From contig NZ_JAUDCO010000003.1 of the NCBI RefSeq assembly GCF_030373545.1, forward strand, positions 124,001-188,000: DNA of 64,000 bases, in the 5' to 3' direction. The notes under the pieces were generated by a model. It did not search any database and had not been told where the DNA came from. It saw nothing but the letters and a program-made list of their open reading frames with translations. A program made the translations under genes and the position numbers. The DNA is from Collinsella tanakaei. Its GTDB lineage: Bacteria > Actinomycetota > Coriobacteriia > Coriobacteriales > Coriobacteriaceae. The stretch's first letter is position 1. Each line of letters opens with the position of its first letter. This document shows, piece by piece, positions 57,302 to 64,000 of the stretch.

Positions 57302-57404
57302 GGGCGCTCCTTACGCTGTTATCGATATCAGACACCACCCTATTATGCCCAACGCCGAACATTGCATACACGGGGCGTTCAGATACAGAATGCACCGCGT
57401 AACG

Positions 57405-57878
57405 CTATTTGACGGTGAGGACCGGGACGTCGACGGAGCGCAGGACGCCGAAGCTCACACTGCCGAGCATGCCGCGCAGGGCGCCCAGGCCGCGGCGACC
57501 CATGACGACCAGGTCGATGCCATGCGTCGTCACGTACTCGGCGATGCCGTCGACGGCGGACCCGGCGAGGACCGCGGCCACCTCGACCTTGCATGCGGCA
57601 TCATCGCGCGCGCCCTCCACCACGCGCTCCATATCGTTGCGCGTGCGCTGGACGATCGAGCTGATCATGGCGTCGTAGCCTTCCATGCTGCCAGAGTTGA
57701 AGGGGTCGTCGAAGGCCCCTCCGGCAAGCGTGGGAACCGGAACCGCCCCCGTCGACACAATCGTCACCACGTGAACCGTGGCATCGGGGTTGTCCCCCAC
57801 CATGCCAAATGCGGCATGCAGCGCGCTGTTGGCATGCTCGGACTCATCGTAGGGGACCATAACGTTTTTGAACAACAT
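57405..57878 (-). CDS. Universal stress protein (UspA family)
   Basis: 157-residue single UspA domain. First strand MLFKNVMVPYDESEHANSAL (residues 1-20) and the C-terminal ATP-binding signature GIDLVVMGRRGLGALRGMLG followed by SVSFGVLRSVDVPVLTVK match the ATP-binding G-x2-G-x9-G-S/T pattern. The start at 57878 follows AAAGGAGCAG. Usually induced by starvation or stress. Monocistronic. Confidence 0.92.
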   Translation of the reverse strand: MLFKNVMVPYDESEHANSALHAAFGMVGDNPDATVHVVTIVSTGAVPVPTLAGGAFDDPFNSGSMEGYDAMISSIVQRTRNDMERVVEGARDDAACKVEVAAVLAGSAVDGIAEYVTTHGIDLVVMGRRGLGALRGMLGSVSFGVLRSVDVPVLTVK

Positions 57879-58004
57879 GGCCTGCTCCTTTCCGATGGCG
57901 GTTGGACTTAGTGCGTATATACCCGTACGCGACGCCGCGCGGCAGGTCCGCAGGTACAACAGTCAAACGGAATGAAAGGGCAGGTGAGCGGATACGGACA
58001 AGCC

Positions 58005-58802
58005 TCAGTACCGACCGCGCAGCGAGTACCAGCCGTCGCGCTCGTCGACCGCGAGCGGCACCCCGAACAGCTCGCTCATGGTCGCGCTGTCGAGCAGCTC
58101 CTCCTTGGGACCGTCGGCGAAGACCTCCGCATCGCGGATGAGCAGCACGCGGCCGATCGCCGGGATGATGTCCTCGGGGTAATGCGTGACGAGGACTACC
58201 GAGCGGCCCTCGTCGGCAAGCATGCGCATCGTGTCGCGCACATGGTACATGCCCTGCGGATCGAGCCCCGTGCAGGGCTCGTCGAAGATGAGCACCCGCG
58301 GATCGCTCATGAGCTCGCGTGCCACGAGCACGCGGCGCACCTGACCGGTCGAAAGCGTCATGATATCGCGGTCGGCAAGCTCGCCGATTCCCAAGCGCAC
58401 GAGAGCGTCGAGGGCGCGGGCGCGCACGTCGGCGGTCGCCTCGACATGGCGCGGAAGACCGAGGGTGCCAAACAGGCCGCCGCACACGATGTCGGTGACC
58501 GGCAGGTGCACGCGGACCTGGTCTTGCATCGTGGCACTCACGATGCCGAGCGCCTGCTTGATGTCGGAGAGCAGCGGGCGCGCCTGCCCGCGAAAGCGCA
58601 CCGGCGGCTCGTCGCGGTGAAGCGGGAACACCTCGCGGGTGAGCAGCTGGATGAACGTCGATTTCCCGGCGCCGTTGGGACCGAGCAGGGCGACGTGTTC
58701 GCCCTCGGCCAGATCGAAGCGGTCCACGTGCAGAATCGTGCGGCCGGCACGGACCACCTGCGCGTCGCGCAGCGAGAACAGCGGCGGGGTCGTTGTTGCC
58801 AA
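58005..58802 (-). CDS. ABC ATPase (ModF/YlmA-like)
   Basis: 265-residue stand-alone ATPase. Walker A GPNGAGKST (about residues 40-48), signature LSTGQVRR (a variant of LSGGQ), Walker B VLIFDEPCTGLDP and H-loop VTHYPEDI are intact. The segment HVDRFDLAEGEHVALLGPNG and the HYPEDIIPAIGRVLLI end resemble YlmA/ModF-like ATPases. No permease gene is adjacent, so it may work with a permease elsewhere or not be a transporter. Divergent from ilvA. Confidence 0.85.
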   Translation of the reverse strand: MATTTPPLFSLRDAQVVRAGRTILHVDRFDLAEGEHVALLGPNGAGKSTFIQLLTREVFPLHRDEPPVRFRGQARPLLSDIKQALGIVSATMQDQVRVHLPVTDIVCGGLFGTLGLPRHVEATADVRARALDALVRLGIGELADRDIMTLSTGQVRRVLVARELMSDPRVLIFDEPCTGLDPQGMYHVRDTMRMLADEGRSVVLVTHYPEDIIPAIGRVLLIRDAEVFADGPKEELLDSATMSELFGVPLAVDERDGWYSLRGRY

Positions 58803-58911
58803 GATATCCTCGATTCCCCGATACCGATGCCCCCGGTATCGTCACCCTCGTTTTTTGCTACGATACTTTACCATGCAAAAGCACGACGGCACACGGGAAA
58901 GAAGGCGCACC

Positions 58912-60132
58912 ATGGCAGACATGCTCACGCTCGACGCGTTCGAGGAGGCCTCCGAGAAGGTCCAGGAGGTCACGCAGAAGACGGAGCTCGTCGAGAGCCC
59001 CCACTTCTCGCAGGCGACCGGCAACCGAGTGTACCTCAAGCCCGAGAACATGCAGCGCACCGGCGCCTACAAGGTGCGCGGCGCGTACTACAAGATCTCG
59101 ACCCTCACGCCCGAGGAGCTCGGTCGCGGCATCATCACCGCGAGCGCCGGCAACCACGCGCAGGGCGTCGCGTTCGCCGCGACACGCGCGGGCGCCAAGT
59201 CGGTCGTCGTCATGCCCACGACCACACCGCTCATCAAGGTGGAGCGCACCAAGGGCTACGGCGCCGAGGTCATCCTGCACGGTGACGTGTACGACGAGGC
59301 GTGCGAGCACGCCATGCGCCTTGCCGAGGAGCGGGGCTACACCTTCATCCACCCCTTCAACGATCCGATCGTCTCCACCGGCCAGGGCACCATCGCCATG
59401 GAGATCGTCCAGGAGCTGCCGCTCGTCGACACGATCTTGGTCCCCGTGGGCGGCGGCGGCCTTGCCTGCGGCGTCGCCACCTTTGCCAAGCTGTACAACC
59501 CCAAGATCCGCGTCATCGGCGTGGAGCCCGCCGGCGCCCCCTCGCTCACCGCCGCGCTCGAGGCGGGACATCCGGTGAAGATCCCGGCCGCCAACACCAT
59601 CGCCGACGGTACGGCGGTGCTCGAGGTCGGCGACAAGGTCTTCCCCTACCTGCAGCAGAACCTCGACGACGTCATCTGCATCCCTGACGACGAGCTCATC
59701 GTGGCGTTCCTCGACATGGTGGAGAACCACAAGATGATCGTCGAGAACTCGGGCCTGCTCACCGTGGCTGCCTTGAAGCACCTGCCCGCCGAGAACCGCC
59801 GCATCGTCTCGATTCTGTCGGGCGGCAACATGGACGTCATCACCATGAGCTCGGTGGTGCAGCACGGCCTGATTCAGCGCGACCGCATCTTCACGGTGAG
59901 CGTGCTTCTGCCCGACCGCCCGGGCATGCTCGTACGCGTGGCCAACGCCATCGCCGAGCAGAACGGCAACGTCATCAAGCTCGAGCACAACCAGTTCGTG
60001 AGCACGAACCGCAACGCGGCGGTGGAGCTGCGCGTGACCATCGAGGCTTACGGCACCGCGCACAAGGAGCAGATCATCGAGGCCCTCCGCGCAGCAGGCT
60101 TCGAGCCCCAGCTTTCGCAGACGATGCTCTAG
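58912..60132 (+). CDS. ilvA: Threonine ammonia-lyase
   Basis: 406-residue PLP enzyme converting threonine to 2-oxobutyrate and ammonia. PLP-binding Lys in QRTGAYKVRGAYYK (about residue 54), phosphate-binding GGGGLACG and SAGNHAQGVA are clear. A C-terminal ACT domain of about 80 residues (FTVSVLLPDRPGMLVRVANA) is that of the single-ACT, catabolic/biosynthetic intermediate form (about 400 residues). GGAAAGAAGG precedes ATG 58912. It is the first step to isoleucine and lies just upstream of ilvD-ilvB, separated by repeats and a long leader. Confidence 0.95.
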   Translation: MADMLTLDAFEEASEKVQEVTQKTELVESPHFSQATGNRVYLKPENMQRTGAYKVRGAYYKISTLTPEELGRGIITASAGNHAQGVAFAATRAGAKSVVVMPTTTPLIKVERTKGYGAEVILHGDVYDEACEHAMRLAEERGYTFIHPFNDPIVSTGQGTIAMEIVQELPLVDTILVPVGGGGLACGVATFAKLYNPKIRVIGVEPAGAPSLTAALEAGHPVKIPAANTIADGTAVLEVGDKVFPYLQQNLDDVICIPDDELIVAFLDMVENHKMIVENSGLLTVAALKHLPAENRRIVSILSGGNMDVITMSSVVQHGLIQRDRIFTVSVLLPDRPGMLVRVANAIAEQNGNVIKLEHNQFVSTNRNAAVELRVTIEAYGTAHKEQIIEALRAAGFEPQLSQTML

Positions 60133-60222
60133 CGACAAGATGGTGCCAGGTACAAACTTGTCGCCCGACAAGATGGTGCCGGGTACAAACTTGTCGGGGT
60201 CCAACCCTGTCGCCCCCCCTGT
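60133..60222. repeat. Family A repeats, tandem pair
   Basis: Two near-identical units, GACAAGATGGTGCCAGGTAC/AAACTTGTC and GACAAGATGGTGCCGGGTAC/AAACTTGTC, followed by decayed CCTGTCGCC units. They start at the ilvA stop codon, where they may act as terminators. Confidence 0.75.
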
Positions 60223-60403
60223 CGCCCTAGCGTGCAGAGCATGTCCCGATCTCCCCTGCTCCCTTTTGGACATTGGGACTCGTCAAGGCCGCTAACCGGC
60301 CGATTTCGCGCTTTTGCCGAGTAAAGTGTTTCCTCTCGATAAACTCCTTGCACAGCGACGCGGCACTGTAGCATAGTGGAGCAACTTGAGGAAATGCGAC
60401 GAC

Positions 60404-60642
60404 AGGGCGAGTACCGGACGGACGCACCACAGCGAGCGGGCAGCGTGAGAACCCGCGGCGGACGGTCGGGAACATACCCTCGAGCAGCCAGGCCGAACAC
60501 GGACGCGGCCCACGGGCGATCCCCGTGACGCGCGTTCGCCAGTACGCCGAGCCGGAAAGCCCCCGTTACGGGCATCCTTGCAGGGCAACTCCCTTGCCGG
60601 CGCATCTCCCAGCACACGACACTGCGAGAGCGAGGGGATCGG
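60404..60642 (+). ncRNA. T-box-like leader of ilvD-ilvB
   Basis: Stem I of a T-box is recognisable in order: AGTA (60410-60413), GAGCGGGCAGCGTGAGAACC (from 60433) and GGGAACATACCCTCGAGC (from 60468), which matches the specifier-loop end GAA-NNN-ACC-N3-GAGC. Read by that alignment the specifier would be CAU, or AUA (Ile) if shifted by one; AUA fits an ilv operon. A hairpin CACGGG/CCCGTG follows. The usual antiterminator (AGGGTGGNACC) is not found, so the tRNA-sensing role is tentative. The rest of the gap upstream (60223-60403) may hold the promoter. Confidence 0.55.
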
Positions 60643-62307
60643 ATGCAACTGCGAAGCGATGCCATCAAGAAGGGGCTGGCCAGAGCGCCCCACCGCAGCC
60701 TGCTCAAGGCTGACGGCCTTACCGACGAGGAGCTCGAACGACCGCTCGTCGCGGTCGTCTCCGCCCAAAACGAGGTCATTCCCGGCCACATCCACCTGCA
60801 GCAGATCGCCGACGCCGTCAAGGCGGGCGTGCGCATGGCCGGCGGCACCCCGTTACAGATCAACACCATCGGCGTGTGCGACGGCATCGCCATGAACCAC
60901 GAGGGCATGCGCTACAGCCTCACGAGCCGCGAGGTCATCGCCGACTCCGTGGAGTGCGCCATCCAGGGCCACCAGTTCGACGCCATGGTCCTCATCCCCT
61001 CCTGCGACAAGATCGTGCCCGGCATGCTCATCGCCGCCGCGCGTCTGAACATCCCCACCATGCTCGTATCGGGCGGCCCCATGCTCGCCGGCCGTGACAA
61101 GAAGGGCTGCCAGACGGACCTGAACAGTCTGTTCGACGCCGTGGGCCAGGTGACCGCCGGCACCATGACGCCCGAGGAGTGCGCATGGCTCGAGAATACC
61201 GCCTGCCCCACCTGCGGCAGCTGCTCGGGCATGTTCACCGCCAACTCCATCTGCTGCCTGGCCGAGGCGCTCGGCTTGGCACTGCCCGGCAACGGCACCG
61301 TGCCGGCCGTCTACTCCGAGCGCATCCGCCTGGCCAAGCAGACGGGCATGAAGGTGATGGACCTCGTGCGCGACAGCGTCTGCGCGCTCGACATCCTGAA
61401 CGAGAAGTCCATCCGCAACGGCATGGTGCTCGACATGGCCTTCGGCGGCTCCACCAACACGATGCTGCACCTCACCGCCATCGCGCACGCCGCGGGCTGC
61501 CCCGTGACCATGGACGACTGGGACCGCGTCTCCGATGAGACCCCCAACATCGTGCGCATCGCGCCGGCGGGCCCCCTGCACATCGAGGACCTGAACGCCG
61601 TGGGCGGCATCTCGGCCATCATGGGCGTGCTCGGACGCGCCGGCCTGCTCGCCGGCGACGCGCTCACCTGCCACGGCACGGTGGACGAATGGGTTGCCGC
61701 CTGCCCCGAGCCCGACGGCGAGATCGTCCGCACCGTCGAGAACGCGTACTCCCCCATCGGCGGCCTCAAGGTCATGCGCGGCAACCTCGCCCCCGATTGC
61801 GGCGTGGTAAAGCGCAGCGCTTGCTCGCCCGAGATGTACCGCCACTCCGGACCCGCCCGCGTCTTCGATTCCGAGGAGGCGGCCTGTGAGGCCATCTTCG
61901 GCGGCAAGATCAACCCCGGCGACGTCGTCGCCATCCGCTACGAGGGACCGGCCGGCGGTCCGGGCATGCGCGAGATGCTCACGCCCACCTCGGCCATCTG
62001 CGGCATGGGGCTCGACCGCTCCGTGGCCCTCATCACCGACGGCCGCTTCTCCGGCGCGAGCAAGGGCCCGTGCATCGGCCACGTGAGCCCCGAGGCGGCG
62101 GCGGGCGGCCCGATCGCCCTTGTCCAGGAGGGCGACGTCATCGATATCGACATCGAGGCGGGCACGCTTGACGTACGCGTGAGCGACGAAGAGATGGCAG
62201 CGAGGCGTGCCGCCTGGCAGCCGCCCGCACCCAAGTACACCACCGGCGTGCTCTCGCGCTACGCGAAGCTCGTCACGAGCGCCGACAAGGGGGCGTACCT
62301 CTCATGA
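60643..62307 (+). CDS. ilvD: Dihydroxy-acid dehydratase
   Basis: 554-residue Fe-S enzyme of valine, isoleucine and leucine synthesis. The cluster Cys residues lie in SCDKIVPGM and [11 protein letters not shown], and the metal/lysine site in [43 protein letters not shown] and [20 protein letters not shown] are further hallmarks. The length is normal. GAGCGAGGGG precedes the ATG at 60643. The stop overlaps the ilvB start (ATGA). Likely controlled by the leader upstream. Confidence 0.97.
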   Translation: MQLRSDAIKKGLARAPHRSLLKADGLTDEELERPLVAVVSAQNEVIPGHIHLQQIADAVKAGVRMAGGTPLQINTIGVCDGIAMNHEGMRYSLTSREVIADSVECAIQGHQFDAMVLIPSCDKIVPGMLIAAARLNIPTMLVSGGPMLAGRDKKGCQTDLNSLFDAVGQVTAGTMTPEECAWLENTACPTCGSCSGMFTANSICCLAEALGLALPGNGTVPAVYSERIRLAKQTGMKVMDLVRDSVCALDILNEKSIRNGMVLDMAFGGSTNTMLHLTAIAHAAGCPVTMDDWDRVSDETPNIVRIAPAGPLHIEDLNAVGGISAIMGVLGRAGLLAGDALTCHGTVDEWVAACPEPDGEIVRTVENAYSPIGGLKVMRGNLAPDCGVVKRSACSPEMYRHSGPARVFDSEEAACEAIFGGKINPGDVVAIRYEGPAGGPGMREMLTPTSAICGMGLDRSVALITDGRFSGASKGPCIGHVSPEAAAGGPIALVQEGDVIDIDIEAGTLDVRVSDEEMAARRAAWQPPAPKYTTGVLSRYAKLVTSADKGAYLS

Positions 62308-64000
62308 CCGACACCACTACCACGGCAGCCGTGCGCGCCGGAAGCCCGCGCACGCCCGACATGCCCGATGACATCCGTCAGCACGTCTGCACCGGCGCCG
62401 CCGGCAAGCGCGCCGCGACCGATATGAGCCGCGAGGCGCGCCTCGAGCGCAAGCGCCGCGCCATATCCGGCGAGCCCTTCGGCCCCGGCAGCCATACCGA
62501 TAAAGAGGGCAAGACCATGACCGGCGCCCAGGCGATCATCGCCAGCCTCGAGGCGGAAGGCGTCGACACGGTCTTCGGCTATCCCGGCGGCCAGGCCATC
62601 AAGATGTACGACGCGCTGTACGACTCCACCAAGATCCGGCACATCCTCGCCCGCCACGAGCAGGGCGCGGTACATGAGGCCGACGGTTACGCGCGCGCCA
62701 CCGGCCGCGTGGGCGTGGTGCTCGTCACGAGCGGACCGGGCGCCACCAACACCGTCACCGGCATCGCCACCGCCTATATGGACTCCGTGCCGCTCGTGGT
62801 CATCTCCGGCCAGGTGACGCGCGGCGTGATCGGCACCGACGCCTTCCAGGAGGCCGATATCGTGGGCATCACCATGCCGGTGGTCAAGCACAGCTTCCTG
62901 CTGCAGTCCAACGACGACCTCACGCGCACGTTCCGTGAGGCGTTCTACATCGCCTCCACAGGACGTCCCGGCCCCGTGCTCATCGACATCCCGAGCGACC
63001 TTGCCGGCGAGGAGATGGTCTTCCACTATCCCGACAAGATCGATATCCCCAGCTACCGTCCCACCTACAAGGGCAACGCCAAGCAGGTCCGCCAGGCCGT
63101 GGAGCTCATCCGCACCTCCACGCGCCCGCTGCTCATGGTCGGCGGCGGCTGCGTGACGAGCCACGCCTGCGACGAGGTGGTCGAGCTCGCCGAGACCATG
63201 CAGATCCCCGTGGTCACCACGCTGATCGGCAAGGCCGCCATCCCCTGCTCCAACCCGCTGAACCTCGGGCCCGTGGGCATGCACGGCTCCAAGTACGCCA
63301 ACATGGCCGTCACGGAGTGCAACCTCATCATCGCCGTTGGCGCGCGCTTCTCCGACCGCGTGACCGGCAAGATCACCGAGTTCGCCCCGCACGCCAAGGT
63401 CATCCACATCGACATCGACCCCGCCGAGATCGGCAAGGTCCGCGACCCGCAGGTGCCCATCGTGGGCGACGCGCGCGCGGTCGTCGCGGCCATCAACGAG
63501 CGCATCGCCAAGACCGGCGCCGAACCGGTGAGTGACGAGTGGGTGAAGACCTGCTACGGGTGGCGCGAGCGCTGGCCGTTCTACACCACCGACTTCGCCG
63601 ACTACCCCGACCGCATCGCGCCCGAGATCGTGCTTGAGCGCCTCTCCGCCAAGCTCGACCCGCACGCGAGCGTCGTGACCACCGAGGTCGGCCAGCACCA
63701 GATGTGGGCGCATCAGCACGTCCACCGCGAGGAGTCCCGCACGTTCATCTCGAGCGGTGGCCTGGGCACCATGGGCTTCGGCTTCCCCGCCGCCATCGGC
63801 GCCAAGATCGGCCGTCCCGACTGCCAGGTCGTCTGCATCGCGGGCGACGGCTCCATCCAGATGAACATCCAGGAGATGGCCACCGCCATCGGCAACGGCG
63901 CCGCCGTGAAGATCCTGCTCATCGACAACAACGCGCTGGGCATGGTGCATCAGTGGCAGCGTCTGTTCTACCGCGAGCGCTACTCGTGCACCGAGTTCAC
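62304..64000 (+). CDS. ilvB: Acetolactate synthase large subunit (runs off right edge)
   Basis: About 565 residues seen; the C-terminus lies outside the window. ThDP enzyme making acetolactate or acetohydroxybutyrate. The catalytic Glu is in [15 protein letters not shown], the Gly-rich [15 protein letters not shown] opens the first domain, and the ThDP motif begins [15 protein letters not shown]. There is an unusual N-terminal extension of 71 residues (Thr- and Arg-rich, no motif) before the normal start [20 protein letters not shown] at 62517. It starts within the stop of ilvD, so translation is coupled. Confidence 0.95.
   Translation, partial: MTDTTTTAAVRAGSPRTPDMPDDIRQHVCTGAAGKRAATDMSREARLERKRRAISGEPFGPGSHTDKEGKTMTGAQAIIASLEAEGVDTVFGYPGGQAIKMYDALYDSTKIRHILARHEQGAVHEADGYARATGRVGVVLVTSGPGATNTVTGIATAYMDSVPLVVISGQVTRGVIGTDAFQEADIVGITMPVVKHSFLLQSNDDLTRTFREAFYIASTGRPGPVLIDIPSDLAGEEMVFHYPDKIDIPSYRPTYKGNAKQVRQAVELIRTSTRPLLMVGGGCVTSHACDEVVELAETMQIPVVTTLIGKAAIPCSNPLNLGPVGMHGSKYANMAVTECNLIIAVGARFSDRVTGKITEFAPHAKVIHIDIDPAEIGKVRDPQVPIVGDARAVVAAINERIAKTGAEPVSDEWVKTCYGWRERWPFYTTDFADYPDRIAPEIVLERLSAKLDPHASVVTTEVGQHQMWAHQHVHREESRTFISSGGLGTMGFGFPAAIGAKIGRPDCQVVCIAGDGSIQMNIQEMATAIGNGAAVKILLIDNNALGMVHQWQRLFYRERYSCTEF

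Overview
The window looks like chromosome from a high-GC anaerobic actinomycete, most probably a gut Coriobacteriia of the Collinsella/Olsenella type. This is an inference from GC-rich coding sequence, actinobacterial-style signals (an SOS box of the CGAAC-N4-GTTC kind, GTG and TTG starts), superoxide-reductase proteins, a C69 dipeptidase and tRNA-ligase and NAD-synthetase homologues of the kind found in gut anaerobes. I found no rRNA, tRNA, CRISPR array, prophage or intact transposase.

Positions 1-13400 are mostly accessory transport and sensing: an MFS exporter (cut by the left edge), a nitroreductase, membrane proteins, an AI-2E family permease, and a minus-strand cluster of response regulator, ABC ATPase, 23-residue peptide, ABC permease and histidine kinase. 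A 215-bp element with perfect 27-bp inverted ends lies between permease and kinase. A YtrA-type GntR repressor with its own ABC transporter follows, with a clear promoter and operator. Positions 13400-31100 hold a P1B-type metal ATPase with a small partner, a divergent AraC regulator and heterodimeric ABC exporter pair, TetR-controlled genes, and a stretch of decay: a truncated XRE regulator, a regulator remnant, a broken YoeB toxin, orphan HigA and HipB antitoxins and an orphan FtsX-like permease. It ends with a guanidine-III riboswitch ahead of a Gdx-type guanidinium exporter.

Positions 31100-41000 hold paired PH-domain membrane proteins, a prolyl-tRNA editing enzyme, XRE regulators (one fused to a superoxide-reductase-like domain), a lipoprotein, a DUF2200 protein, a decayed DNA alkylation repair gene, an esterase, QueH and a DUF3267 protease-like protein. 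From 41000 onward most genes are housekeeping: a MetRS-like ligase without KMSKS, RlmA-type methyltransferase, UbiB-family kinase with a phasin-like partner, C69 dipeptidase, the one-carbon enzymes FolD and Fhs, ruvCAB behind an SOS box, a NAD-synthetase-like protein that has lost its recognisable catalytic motifs, superoxide reductase, universal stress protein, an ABC ATPase, threonine deaminase, and ilvD-ilvB behind a T-box-like leader. IlvA, IlvD and IlvB together cover steps of branched-chain amino acid synthesis.

Two short repeat families are scattered between genes. Family A is a hairpin bounded by GACAAG and CTTGTC; family B is a hairpin built on GGGTTGGTTGGGGACGTGTT. At several genes these repeats form the stop codon, and at two translationally coupled junctions family B pairs are read through as new C-terminal tails. 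Together with the toxin-antitoxin debris and the foldback elements, these are the most unusual features of the window.
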